Origin: an uncultured Lachnospiraceae bacterium
Lineage (GTDB): Bacteria > Bacillota > Clostridia > Lachnospirales > Lachnospiraceae
Assembly (NCBI GenBank): GCA_910579935.1
Contig: CAJTVQ010000004.1
Coordinates: forward strand, 62,001 to 126,000
DNA length: 64,000 nt
Reading direction: 5' to 3'
Shown piece by piece: positions 1-9,155 of the stretch. A program made the translations under genes and the position numbers. The notes under the pieces are model-generated. The model ran no database searches, had not been told where the DNA came from, and was given only the letters and a program-made list of their open reading frames with translations. Positions within the stretch are counted from its first letter, which is position 1; every line of letters begins with the position of its first letter.

Positions 1-2000
1 AGTCCGGAAAGCTCCTCGCCGCCCGCATAGAGAAGCAGCTGATATAACAGCCTTGTATTCACGGGATTCACTTCGAAACCTGCCAGATAAATTCCCTTTC
101 CTTTTCCGCATTCGTTCACTGTCAGCAGCGGCTCCTGGCCATCCGCCAGCAGCACCCTCGCTTTTCCATCGGTCAGCCGCAGATTTTTCTTCGTCTTTAT
201 CGTAACCCCTTCCGGTATAAGAGCCGCATCACCGGATACTTCAAAGCTCCACTTTCCATGGCACACCTTTGCTCCGGTATCCTCATCAATGCCAAGCACA
301 TGCGCCATACGGAAGAACGTATCATAACCGCGCACTGCAGAAGGCTCATTGATACCGATAAAACTGCCACCCCGGTATACCCATTCCGTCAGCAGGCTCA
401 CAATCTCATCGTCCGCCCACGCTTCGCCGCCGCTCCATGCGCTTCCTTCGTATCCCGCATTAATGACTACATCCACATCCTTCAGGCAGCCTGCCTTAAT
501 ATCCCCGAAACTGATAAAAGATACCTCCACCGGAAGCCCTGACAACGCTTCATTCACATGGATCAGATCATGCATCCATGTCTCATGGAAATGTCCCGAC
601 AGCGTCCAGGAACGCAGCCTGCCCCAGCTGTGCAGCACCGCCACCCGCGTTCCGGCCGTATAAGGCTTTCCTTCCCTGTGAAAGCCTTTGATCAGGCGGA
701 ACTCATCGGACACCTTCTCGATATAATCGCTGAAATCAGGAAAATCCTCCACCAAATGCAGATATCCGCCCAATCCGATGCGTTCTACCGGCTGGCGCAG
801 CAGCGCGCGCCTGACACTGTTCCAAAACCGCTTCGCCTCCATCGTCGGGTTTCCGCCCTCCATAAAAGTCGGTGCTCCGCCCAGCCCCACCGGGAACAGA
901 TACGGATGCAGCCTCAGTTCATGTACCGGCACATCCACACCGGCGCAAAGCCGCGCTTCATAACCCGAAAAGACACATTTAATCAGCCCGTCAAAACCAA
1001 ACTCCTGAAAATGACCGTTATATGGCTCAATTCCTACCCAGCTGTCATCATAAAATACATAAGCCTTCTTCCCATACTCATGCACAAGATCGATCAACTT
1101 CTTCCCAAACGAAATGACAAACCCGTTAATAAATTCCATCCAGTCCTTCTTATGCTCATCCCCCGGCATATGAGTCACATGCAGATTGCCCTTATTGATG
1201 AAATCCTCCGCACTCATGGAATAACCATACTTCTTTTCAAAGGCTTCCAATGCGGGTACGCTTACCGTATAATCATAAGAACCCCAGTCGGAGAAGAGTC
1301 CCCGGTTTCTTTCACTGCTTCCCCATATCCAGACAAAATTGTAGAACATGGAAGTGAAGCGAACCACCGTGGTATCCGGATGGGTTTCACACCATTTCCG
1401 CATCCATGCCAGCAGATACTCCTGTGTTTCCGGATATGCCGGCTCTACGGGCATCAGATGCTCCTTATCCCAATGATTGGTCGTGTGATTGTACATGGAG
1501 ATTTCTTCCCATATACGGTATGCCAGAAAGCTTACCGTATACCGGTGCCAGGGCAGCGCCTTTTCCACTACCACCGTTTCTTTTTCCGCCTCGTACCTCC
1601 ACTCCGCATTATCCAGCAGGCAGTTGGAGGTCCGATCATAAACCTGCCAGTATTTCATCGCCTCCGCACTGCCGTTTACCGTGAACTGCTCTGCAAAAAA
1701 ACTGTCCATCAGCCTTATTTCCACCCTGCATCCGTTTCCATCCGCCACGGCCAGTTCAGGCGGTGTACACAGAAACGTCTGCTGAAGTTTGTCCCTGTTC
1801 TTTGATGCCCATTCATTATGATCCCTGATAATGCATATCGTAGAGTAAATATCATATCCAGCCTGAATGATCTCATCGGAAAGCACTGTTCCGTCACTGT
1901 CCCGGATCACATCCGCTCCCCACTTTTCGGCCAGCTTCAAAGTCAATGCCTCATATCCGGCCTCTCCCGGAAGCGTAAACCCACCTTTTTGTGCTGCCAT
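1..2000 (-). CDS. GH112 beta-galactoside phosphorylase, 3' end outside window
   Basis: Phosphorolytic enzyme that splits a beta-galactoside into galactose 1-phosphate and the acceptor sugar in the cytoplasm. Translation from the ATG at 2000 (AGGAG 8-9 nt upstream, no signal peptide) follows the family throughout: an N-terminal stretch with FTLPGE, WGADVIRDSDG and DHNEW, then SFFAEQ, YTVSFLAYRIWEE, YNHTTNHWD, and DDSWVGIEPY around residue 318. Asp319 in that motif aligns with the general acid of Bifidobacterium lacto-N-biose phosphorylase (from memory of that sequence). 666 codons are present against about 720-750 in the family, so roughly the last 60-80 residues lie left of the window. GH112 includes lacto-N-biose/galacto-N-biose phosphorylases and D-galactosyl-1,4-L-rhamnose phosphorylases. 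Its place as last gene after a GH105 and a rhamnogalacturonan acetylesterase favours the galactosyl-rhamnose type; this is inference from context. Confidence 0.9.
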   Translation of the reverse strand, partial: MAAQKGGFTLPGEAGYEALTLKLAEKWGADVIRDSDGTVLSDEIIQAGYDIYSTICIIRDHNEWASKNRDKLQQTFLCTPPELAVADGNGCRVEIRLMDSFFAEQFTVNGSAEAMKYWQVYDRTSNCLLDNAEWRYEAEKETVVVEKALPWHRYTVSFLAYRIWEEISMYNHTTNHWDKEHLMPVEPAYPETQEYLLAWMRKWCETHPDTTVVRFTSMFYNFVWIWGSSERNRGLFSDWGSYDYTVSVPALEAFEKKYGYSMSAEDFINKGNLHVTHMPGDEHKKDWMEFINGFVISFGKKLIDLVHEYGKKAYVFYDDSWVGIEPYNGHFQEFGFDGLIKCVFSGYEARLCAGVDVPVHELRLHPYLFPVGLGGAPTFMEGGNPTMEAKRFWNSVRRALLRQPVERIGLGGYLHLVEDFPDFSDYIEKVSDEFRLIKGFHREGKPYTAGTRVAVLHSWGRLRSWTLSGHFHETWMHDLIHVNEALSGLPVEVSFISFGDIKAGCLKDVDVVINAGYEGSAWSGGEAWADDEIVSLLTEWVYRGGSFIGINEPSAVRGYDTFFRMAHVLGIDEDTGAKVCHGKWSFEVSGDAALIPEGVTIKTKKNLRLTDGKARVLLADGQEPLLTVNECGKGKGIYLAGFEVNPVNTRLLYQLLLYAGGEELSG

Positions 2001-2032
2001 CTCTCACACTCCTCTTCCTATTCAATATTCTT

Positions 2033-3844
2033 TTACAATTTCATCTTCCGGCACAGCTGAACGACTTCACTTCTTGTAAGTATCCTTTCCGGCTCCCCGC
2101 TTCCGTCCGCAGCTATTAATCCCAGCTGACAGGCTGCCCGTACATAAGACCTTGCAAAATCATGGCACCGGCTGTCATATACACATTCCTTTTCTTCCGG
2201 CAGATGCTTCCGCCCTTTATAAGCATTTACGGCAAACGCCAGAAATTCCTCCAAAGAAATTTCCCTTTCCGGATAAAAATGCCCTTCCTCTGTAAGCCCT
2301 TCCGCGATCATCCCGTTCTGCCATGCACATTCCACCGTCCCGGCATACCATTCATGCCCTACGACATCGTGAAACATGTCATTGTATACATTCACGGGAA
2401 AATAATGCAGCGTCTTTATGATCATATCCAGCGCTTCTGCCCGTGTTGCCTTCTCCGAAAGACGGTCTGTCTCTGCCAGTACTTCCGCACATTCCTCCGG
2501 ATTGACCACATCCTCAAACCCTTCCGGCTCCACCGGCAGGACGATTTCACACTCCGCTTTCCAAACAGCTTCCTCATCCGGCACGGTTACACAGTCTGCC
2601 AGGAATCGATATCCTTGTGCAGGAAAATCTTTACATACCCGTCTTATCTCTCCGGCTATCACTCCTGCCATCCGCCACGCTCCGTAATCATTGGTGTGGG
2701 TAAAGTCACCCGGAAAGAAATACGGCTTTACGGCTTCCAGTCCCTGTTCCTTTATCCATTCACAACTGCACCCATGAAGATCCAGTACGGGAACTTCCAT
2801 TTCCTTTCCAACCGCAATACAGACTTCCGCATACTCTTCCAACAGGTCATTATAGCTTCCGCTGTTTCCCTTCCATGTATTCCGCGCAAGGGGTGTCACC
2901 AACACCGGATACATCCCTCTTTCACGGCTCTCCCGTATATATCTGCACAGATTATCCCTGTATCCTTCCCAGGCTTTCAGCTCCGGGAGTTTCTGGTCAT
3001 TATGTCCGAACTGAAACAATATGAAATCTCCGCTTCTGCCAATGCCCTCTATGATCGCATAATGTCCTTCTTCCCTGAAACTGTCCGTCGTCAGTCCCGA
3101 ATGGGAGTGGTTGGAAACGGCAGCACTGCCATTCAGCCAGGCCGGTAGCATCTGTCCCCAGCCCGCATAGCTCGTCCCGGGTGCATAAGGATATTCCGCA
3201 CTCTGATCCGTGACAGTGGAATCTCCTGCAATGTATAAGGTCGGGCACTCCGCCTCCTGCACGGTGATCTCAGTCAGACGCGGCCGATCGGCCACTACGG
3301 TAATATCCAGTGTCCGGTCGGAATAGACTTCTGTCTGCCCTCTCGGAATAATGTCACTCACATTCACCGGAAAAGAAAAACAGAACTTCTCCCTTGCCGG
3401 TATGCATCCCCGGAACACCAGCCGGCGGCGTCCTTCAAATATCAGCGCCTCCTCCATGGTTTCTTCTGTCTCTATACCGACAGTCACCCGGTAATTTCTC
3501 TGCTTTGTAACATCACATTTAAAAGACAGTGGTATTCTGCGCTTCTCTCCTGCAGCCGCATCCACTCTTCCTCTCTCGGCATAATCCGCCACGATTCCTT
3601 CGGAATCCAGAAAACACCCAAGATGATCCTCCTGAATTTCGCTCATGTTTTCGTTTCTATACCAATATAACGTGTCAAAGGCCGCATTCAGTTCAGGAAA
3701 CCGAAGCAGTTCATTTTCCCTTCTGTTTTGCTCCGTAACAAACCCATACCCCAAATCCGGCCTGTACAAATCGGTACGCCTTACCCGTATGCATGGTTCC
3801 TGTATATTTTTATTATCCATAAAAAGGAACTTTTTGTCAAACAT
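2033..3844 (-). CDS. Rhamnogalacturonan acetylesterase (SGNH/GDSL) with C-terminal SLH-like repeats
   Basis: Predicted to remove acetyl groups from rhamnogalacturonan fragments. The SGNH blocks are visible: AGDSTVTDQ with Ser209, GWGQMLP, FQFGHNDQK, and the GDFTHTND block carrying the Asp/His pair. About 190 residues precede the GDS block, probably a beta-sandwich domain. After the catalytic domain, the last ~130 residues hold two S-layer-homology-like repeats (FHDVVGHEWYAGTVECAWQNGMI and SYVRAACQLGLI...LTRSE). No signal peptide is present, so this is an SLH-like tail on an apparently cytosolic enzyme. The ATG at 3844 is chosen because GGAG lies 9 nt upstream and the start follows the GH105 stop by one base, implying translational coupling. 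The family call is firm; the role of the tail is unknown. Confidence 0.88.
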   Translation of the reverse strand: MFDKKFLFMDNKNIQEPCIRVRRTDLYRPDLGYGFVTEQNRRENELLRFPELNAAFDTLYWYRNENMSEIQEDHLGCFLDSEGIVADYAERGRVDAAAGEKRRIPLSFKCDVTKQRNYRVTVGIETEETMEEALIFEGRRRLVFRGCIPAREKFCFSFPVNVSDIIPRGQTEVYSDRTLDITVVADRPRLTEITVQEAECPTLYIAGDSTVTDQSAEYPYAPGTSYAGWGQMLPAWLNGSAAVSNHSHSGLTTDSFREEGHYAIIEGIGRSGDFILFQFGHNDQKLPELKAWEGYRDNLCRYIRESRERGMYPVLVTPLARNTWKGNSGSYNDLLEEYAEVCIAVGKEMEVPVLDLHGCSCEWIKEQGLEAVKPYFFPGDFTHTNDYGAWRMAGVIAGEIRRVCKDFPAQGYRFLADCVTVPDEEAVWKAECEIVLPVEPEGFEDVVNPEECAEVLAETDRLSEKATRAEALDMIIKTLHYFPVNVYNDMFHDVVGHEWYAGTVECAWQNGMIAEGLTEEGHFYPEREISLEEFLAFAVNAYKGRKHLPEEKECVYDSRCHDFARSYVRAACQLGLIAADGSGEPERILTRSEVVQLCRKMKL

Positions 3845-3845
3845 A

Positions 3846-4898
3846 TCAAAGCGCTCCATCCTTTTCAATTGTATCGTATACCAGCAAGGTTGCAAAGAAG
3901 GAAAGCGCCAGTCCCTGACCCCAGCCCTGAATCCAGTCCTTGGAAATGCCCCGGTAACCTTCCCTGTCCTTCATCACGGCCGTACCCGCTGAAACATTCA
4001 TCACTTTTCCGTCCTCGCTCACATTATCAAGCAGACCCCTGACTGCTTTATTCACGTATTTTGAATGCAGGGGATTCCCTCTTGTCAGCATGGCTGCTGC
4101 AATTCCTGCGGATGCGGATATTTCTTCATAAGACTGTTCGTCGTCCAGGATCGTCCTCCACAGCCCGTTCTCTGTCTGTACCGTCTTGAGTGCGGCAAGC
4201 TGTTCATTCAATGAGCCTGCCACATCCATATATTTCGGATACAGGTAGCATTCCGGCAGTACATCCCCTACCTTTGACATTGTGAAAGCCGCCCATGCAT
4301 TAGCCCTTCCCCAGTATATACCGGACATATGGTCCCCGGAGATATTATTATATCCATGGTAATAAAATCCGCTGCTGGGATTCTGAAGGTACTTGATATG
4401 CCAGTAATACTGGTTCAGCGCATCGTTAATCATATCCTCATCCTTATTCATTACGCCTACGCGCAGAAGGAGATATGCAGCCATAAACAATGTATCCGCC
4501 CAAGCCTGCTCCGGGAAATCGTTATTGACGGAAACCGTATGCTGAAGCACCCTGTCGCCGAACCGCAGCGCTTCTTTCGATATATATTCCACCTTGCTCA
4601 TAAGGATATCATAATATTTCTTATCTCCCGTGGCCTCATAAAGAGTTACCAGACAATGCCCCATCGCACAGGCATTCACCGTCCACACCTTGGGAAGTCC
4701 CAGGTTGATCAGTTCATCCACCCTGTCCTTTAACAGCGTTAAGTATTCTTCTTTTCTCGTCTTTTCCCACGCATCGCTAATGCCGTAATAAGCCACTCCG
4801 CAGGGCCAGTCCCAGGTCAGATCCATATTCATGGTCTTTTTCACAACACGGTCAATGACTTCTTCTATTTCTTTTTTGTCAATATCCAGTTTTAACAT
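3846..4898 (-). CDS. GH105 unsaturated rhamnogalacturonyl hydrolase
   Basis: Cytoplasmic enzyme that hydrates and releases the 4,5-unsaturated galacturonic acid from the non-reducing end of lyase-cut rhamnogalacturonan oligomers (YteR/YesR family). The 350-residue length is typical. Landmarks are LTWDWPCGVAYYGI near residue 25, VNACAMGHCLV near 72, WADTLFMAAYLLLR with Asp135 in the position of the YteR catalytic Asp143, and SGFYYHGYN followed by YWGRANAWAAF. The start at 4898 has GGAGG six bases upstream; a longer in-frame ATG at 4937 lacks one. It sits between the transporter genes and the acetylesterase and overlaps neither by more than one base, so it belongs to the same operon. Confidence 0.9.
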   Translation of the reverse strand: MLKLDIDKKEIEEVIDRVVKKTMNMDLTWDWPCGVAYYGISDAWEKTRKEEYLTLLKDRVDELINLGLPKVWTVNACAMGHCLVTLYEATGDKKYYDILMSKVEYISKEALRFGDRVLQHTVSVNNDFPEQAWADTLFMAAYLLLRVGVMNKDEDMINDALNQYYWHIKYLQNPSSGFYYHGYNNISGDHMSGIYWGRANAWAAFTMSKVGDVLPECYLYPKYMDVAGSLNEQLAALKTVQTENGLWRTILDDEQSYEEISASAGIAAAMLTRGNPLHSKYVNKAVRGLLDNVSEDGKVMNVSAGTAVMKDREGYRGISKDWIQGWGQGLALSFFATLLVYDTIEKDGAL

Positions 4899-4939
4899 AA
4901 AGATCCTCCATTTAAGCAGTTGTTTTACAGTATACATTT

Positions 4940-4969
4940 ACAGCCCTCCGGTATACGCCGAAGGGCTGT
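4940..4969 (-). other. Intercistronic hairpin without T-tract
   Basis: ACAGCCCT (4940-4947) pairs with AGGGCTGT (4962-4969), with an inner CGG/CCG pair. It lies just after the binding-protein gene and before the GH105 gene on the transcribed strand. No run of T follows, so it looks like an mRNA-stabilising or processing hairpin that would keep the binding-protein message more abundant than the enzymes. This is inference from position and structure. Confidence 0.55.
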
Positions 4970-5025
4970 TCTTAGCTTACGGATATCCGGTTCTGTTTTT
5001 CAACCCGAATCAGATGATCATCAGA

Positions 5026-6792
5026 TTATTGAGGAAGTTTTGTGCTGCTGCCTGCATTGTAAGCAGCTTCCCTCTCATCAATGATTGCCTGATAGCCTGC
5101 ATCCAGATATTTCTGTGACAACTCATCATACAATGCATCGAATTCTTCCGGTTTGCACATAGTAAGCTGATCTCTGTACTCAGTATATAAGGAAAGCAAT
5201 GTTGCCTGATACTCGCCTTCACTTTCAATCACCACGGAGAAGTTACAGTCAACTACGGAGTAACCAGATTCTGCCAATGCTACCTGACCCTTGTAATTGT
5301 CAATGATATCCTGTGTAAAATCCTGAGGAATATTCTTAGGTGATGAAGCTTCGATCACGTCTTCGATCGTACCTGCGGTTCTTGCTTCGATGGTAACACA
5401 CCAGTAATCCTTATTGTTGTTGAAGCCCTGAGTCTTATCGCTTCCTGTATACTCAATCTGGGAAGGAAGTCCGTCTACCGTCTCATAGTGTTCGCCTTCA
5501 TTACCCCACTGCATCGTGAAGAGGTTTTCTTCCTGAGTCATCCACTCCATGTACATCATGGCAGCCTTGATTTCATCCTCGGTAGCCTGGGAAGAGAAAC
5601 CGATCATCATACCCCAGGGATTGTTGGAACGGAATGCGTAAGGTACTGTACCCTCTGCCGTATCCACTACGTTCTCCGAAATCTTGATACCCAGCTTGCC
5701 GTCCGGATTCTGCTCGTAGAATGCGCTGACAAAATCCATATCAGCGGAAATGTAACCTGAATAGAAAAGGGAATTTCCGTTTACAAAGTTTGCCTTATCT
5801 GTTTCTACATCCGTGATATAGTACTCAGGATTCTTAAAGCCAAGATTGTACAGCTCGTTTTCTCTCTTCAGGAAACCTTTCTGTGCCTCGCTGCTCAGTG
5901 CAGGAATTGCGTAATGTCCTACGGTTGCCCATGTCAGTTCATCCTGCGGATAAGCACGGAATGCGTAGTTCTGATCCACGCCCGCTTCACTTGCCATATG
6001 GCCGCCTGCCGGATAATCACAGATTCCTTCGTCTTTCAGTTTCTGATACATTGCTTTCTCGTCTGCCCAGTTATTCGGATACTTATCCAAACCAATCTGG
6101 TCTAACCAGTCCTGACGATAGAATGTCACGAATGTATAGTTGGTATTGTAATAAGGTCTCTCAGCCAGTACAAAGTAACGCTCGTCATTCATCGTTGTAT
6201 ACTGGATCTGATCCAGCTCTACCATTCTGTTGTAGTATGTAGGAGCGATCTGTGCAAACTGATCCAGATCATAAGTGGTCAGGTATCCATCATTTGCCCA
6301 CTGTGCCAGCTTCGGATAGTCATACTCCATCAGGATTGTCGGCAGGTCTTCTGCTGCTGCCAGCAGGGAATAAGAAGTCAGTACGTCCGTACGGGTGATC
6401 GGTTCAAATTCTACCGTAATATTATACTGATTTCCGAAATTCTCCTGAATCCATGTCTCCCAGTAGTTCTCGCCGATTGCAGGTACGCCTTCCACACCTC
6501 TGTCATATACGGGAATCTTAATGGTTACGTTGTCTGCAAAAGCTTCCCAGCCTCCCATTCCTGCTGCACCTGAATCCTCAGCAGTATCTGCTGCCGGTGT
6601 TTCTGCTGCCGGTGTTTCTGCTGCCGGTGCGGAAGTATCCGTATTTGTCTCTGTGTTGCTTTCAGCAGGCGCTGCCGGTGTTTCTGCTGCCGGCGCATCA
6701 TTCGAACCGCCGCCGCATCCTGCCAACATGCTCATTGCCATAACGCCCGCAAGCGCTCCAGCCATCAGCTTCTGAAGATAGTTCTTCTTCAT
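5026..6792 (-). CDS. ABC transporter solute-binding lipoprotein (LplA-like, rhamnogalacturonan locus)
   Basis: Extracellular lipoprotein that captures oligosaccharides for the two permeases encoded just upstream. A lysine-starting signal peptide ends in LAGC (Cys25 or so), followed by a glycine stretch and an Ala/Pro/Glu/Thr linker of about 45 residues containing repeated AAETPAA units. The mature part starts near VTIKIPVYDRG and has the large (588 aa) build of the LplA/YtcQ branch, with EFEPITRTDVLTSYSLLAAAEDLP typical of the group. A strong AGGAGG site precedes the ATG. Substrate is inferred from the neighbouring GH105, acetylesterase and GH112 genes: probably an unsaturated or acetylated rhamnogalacturonan oligomer. 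Confidence 0.9.
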   Translation of the reverse strand: MKKNYLQKLMAGALAGVMAMSMLAGCGGGSNDAPAAETPAAPAESNTETNTDTSAPAAETPAAETPAADTAEDSGAAGMGGWEAFADNVTIKIPVYDRGVEGVPAIGENYWETWIQENFGNQYNITVEFEPITRTDVLTSYSLLAAAEDLPTILMEYDYPKLAQWANDGYLTTYDLDQFAQIAPTYYNRMVELDQIQYTTMNDERYFVLAERPYYNTNYTFVTFYRQDWLDQIGLDKYPNNWADEKAMYQKLKDEGICDYPAGGHMASEAGVDQNYAFRAYPQDELTWATVGHYAIPALSSEAQKGFLKRENELYNLGFKNPEYYITDVETDKANFVNGNSLFYSGYISADMDFVSAFYEQNPDGKLGIKISENVVDTAEGTVPYAFRSNNPWGMMIGFSSQATEDEIKAAMMYMEWMTQEENLFTMQWGNEGEHYETVDGLPSQIEYTGSDKTQGFNNNKDYWCVTIEARTAGTIEDVIEASSPKNIPQDFTQDIIDNYKGQVALAESGYSVVDCNFSVVIESEGEYQATLLSLYTEYRDQLTMCKPEEFDALYDELSQKYLDAGYQAIIDEREAAYNAGSSTKLPQ

Positions 6793-6885
6793 AATGTAAT
6801 CCTCCTTTTTGTAAAATAAATTTGTGTAGTTTTATAATGTATATATAATCCGGTCTCCCGGAAAACTACCGTTAGTTTTAATCTG

Positions 6886-7815
6886 TTAACCTTTTACCGC
6901 CCCAATCATGGCACCCTTTACGAAATACTTCTGTGCAAACGGATACAGGCAAATGATCGGAAGCGTTACGAACATGATGCAGGCTGCCTGCAGTACTTCC
7001 GGTGTACTGGTCACCGCTGCCGCCTCGGAAAGCGTCGCCGACTGCGACTCCGCTGCGGATGCCACCATCTGGTACAGCTTATAGTTCACCAGCTTCAGCC
7101 TATCCGTCTTAATATAGTACATATTATCCGCATAAGAGTTCCAGCGTCCTACTGCATAGAACAGGGACAATGTAGCAATGATAGGTTTGGACAACGGAAC
7201 CACAATCTTCATTAATATCTGAATATTGCTTGCCCCGTCCAAAAAGGCCGACTCTTCCAGGCTGTCCGGTATATTGCTCTGAAGGAACGTCTTCATGATC
7301 AGCATATTGTATGGTGAATAGATCAGAGGCCAAATCAGTACCCACATATTATCCAAAAGATTCAGATCCTTCATCAACAGATAGGAAGGAATGATACCAG
7401 CCGTAAAATACATAGGAATCATCAATATAAAGGTGAAAAATGCCTTACCTTTCAGCCGTTTTTTTGAAAGGGGATACGCTGCACAGGTGCAGACCAGCAA
7501 ACCGAGAATGGTAAAAATGACCGTTACCACAACGCTGTACCCCATCGCATATACCAGACTGCCGTCCTTAAAAATAGACTTATATGCTTCGAAATTGATT
7601 CCTTTGGGCCAGAAATAAACACTTTTTGCAATTACATAACTATCGCCTGATATGGATTTTGCCGCCACATGGAGAAACGGAATCACACAGGTAGCACACA
7701 AGATCAGGACAAAAACCATCATAACCAGATCACTGACACGAAACTTGTTGATCGCTCTGCTGCCATCGGGTGATGACATCTCAGTGCCCCGTATTTCTGC
7801 ATTCTTCTTAGCCAT
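6886..7815 (-). CDS. Sugar ABC transporter permease, LplC/YtcP type
   Basis: Inner-membrane subunit of a CUT1 oligosaccharide importer. The 309 residues contain six predicted membrane segments and the cytoplasmic EAA loop (EESAFLDGASNIQILMKIVVP) that docks on the ATPase. The C-terminus KYFVKGAMIGAVKG is a signature of the YtcP/LplC branch. The start has AGGAGGTGG upstream and lies 11 bases after the LplB-like gene. No ATPase gene is in this operon; the MsmK-like protein at 11670-12779 is the likely partner. Confidence 0.9.
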   Translation of the reverse strand: MAKKNAEIRGTEMSSPDGSRAINKFRVSDLVMMVFVLILCATCVIPFLHVAAKSISGDSYVIAKSVYFWPKGINFEAYKSIFKDGSLVYAMGYSVVVTVIFTILGLLVCTCAAYPLSKKRLKGKAFFTFILMIPMYFTAGIIPSYLLMKDLNLLDNMWVLIWPLIYSPYNMLIMKTFLQSNIPDSLEESAFLDGASNIQILMKIVVPLSKPIIATLSLFYAVGRWNSYADNMYYIKTDRLKLVNYKLYQMVASAAESQSATLSEAAAVTSTPEVLQAACIMFVTLPIICLYPFAQKYFVKGAMIGAVKG

Positions 7816-7826
7816 TATGCCACCTC

Positions 7827-8780
7827 CTATAACAATCCTTCTTCGCCGAGTTTCTTGGCAACCCTGTCAGCAATGAGCACAAGCATGACACCCACCAGTG
7901 ACTGGAACAGGTTTACCGCCGTGGACATACTGAACTTCCCGTTCTGCAAACCTTTTTCATATATGTAAACCGCCAGCTGATACTGAAAATCTTTTACCTG
8001 ACTGTTGGCAAAGGCGGTCAGACGCTCCAGGTTACTGCCCATGATACGTCCAAGATTCATGATCAGCATGGTTACTACCGTTCCCTTGATACCCGGAAGG
8101 GTAATATGCCACATCCTCTTCCATCTGTTTGCCCCGTCGATCATCGCTGCTTCGTAAAGTTCTCCGCTGATGCCCGTAATGGCCGCCAGATAAATAATGG
8201 TTCCCCATCCCATCGTCTGCCAGACGCCGATCAGCAGATACGACACAGCCCAGTGCCACTTCTCTGTCAGGAACGGAATTCCTTCGCTGATCGCTCCGGC
8301 ATTCATCAAAGCTATATTAACAAGACCGGTGGACGGACGGAACATGGTATAAGCAACGCTGCCGATAACCGCCCATGAAAGAAAATGGGGCAGATATAAG
8401 ATCGTCTGACTCACTTTCTTAAACTTCTGAAACCGCAGTTCATTCAAAATAAGCGCCAATATAACCGGCATGGGAAAACCGAGCAGCAGATCCAGCAGAT
8501 TAAAAACAACGGAGTTCCTTAAGGCCCTGTGGAAATCCTTATCCTTGAAAATCTTAATAAAGGTTTCCATTCCCACCCATGCACTGCCGCTATAACCTTT
8601 TGCCGGTTTATAGTCCATGAATACCATACGCAGACCCGGATATGCCGCATAACTAAACAGAATAACCATCAATACAGGAAACGCCAACAGCAAATATAAT
8701 TGCCAGTCTCTTTTGAAGGCATTTTTCCATGACATTGTATTCTTTACTTTCGGTGCCGCCGAAGTTTTGCTCGTCGCCAT
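7827..8780 (-). CDS. Sugar ABC transporter permease, LplB type
   Basis: First gene of the rhamnogalacturonan operon and the second membrane subunit of the importer. It has a short cytoplasmic N-terminus, then membrane segments beginning at WQLYLLLAFPVLMVILFSY. The PGLRMVFMDYKP stretch and the EAA loop (YEAAMIDGANRWKRMWHITLPG) are those of LplB-like CUT1 permeases. 317 residues is the usual length. The ATG follows a GGAGGAGG-like site. The gene is divergent from an AraC-family regulator, so its promoter should lie in 8781-9155. Confidence 0.9.
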   Translation of the reverse strand: MATSKTSAAPKVKNTMSWKNAFKRDWQLYLLLAFPVLMVILFSYAAYPGLRMVFMDYKPAKGYSGSAWVGMETFIKIFKDKDFHRALRNSVVFNLLDLLLGFPMPVILALILNELRFQKFKKVSQTILYLPHFLSWAVIGSVAYTMFRPSTGLVNIALMNAGAISEGIPFLTEKWHWAVSYLLIGVWQTMGWGTIIYLAAITGISGELYEAAMIDGANRWKRMWHITLPGIKGTVVTMLIMNLGRIMGSNLERLTAFANSQVKDFQYQLAVYIYEKGLQNGKFSMSTAVNLFQSLVGVMLVLIADRVAKKLGEEGLL

Positions 8781-9155
8781 CTTCTTACCTCCTCCATCAT
8801 CATGTAAATTTTTATATAACTTTTATTTATTAATTATATATAAAACCCCTTGTCTAATTCTATTCATTATGGTCTAAATACTATGCAGAAACGAACATTT
8901 ATGTTATACTCTTTGGAAAGACATTTTAAAAAATATTGTGATATTTTTTAGTTTTTCAGTATTTTTATTTATTTTTTTGTGAATCTTTTTACATTTTGCA
9001 TTTTATTCCATTATTTACTTGTGAAAATTTTTAGTTTTCCAATTTTATGCACTCTCTTTTTTGCATGATTAGCATTCACTGACAAATTGCACAAAAAAAC
9101 AGCAGAATGATCCGTTTTATACATCTGCCGAATTTCAGAAAGGCTGGTTATTTAT
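8781..9155. promoter_or_regulatory. Divergent intergenic region between permease operon and AraC regulator
   Basis: 375 bp of very AT-rich DNA with no coding potential. On the minus strand a TATAAC hexamer lies at about 8903-8908 and could be a -10 box for the transporter operon; its -35 match (TTTAAA) is weak. On the plus strand TATACA at 9119-9124 may be the -10 box of the regulator gene. I found no convincing inverted repeat for the AraC protein; sites for this family are usually degenerate direct repeats that cannot be read reliably here. Confidence 0.45.

Noticed and set aside
558..1805. A 415-codon open frame on the plus strand
   Set aside because: It lies opposite the GH112 gene, has no ribosome site and its translation resembles no protein; the minus-strand reading matches GH112 throughout.
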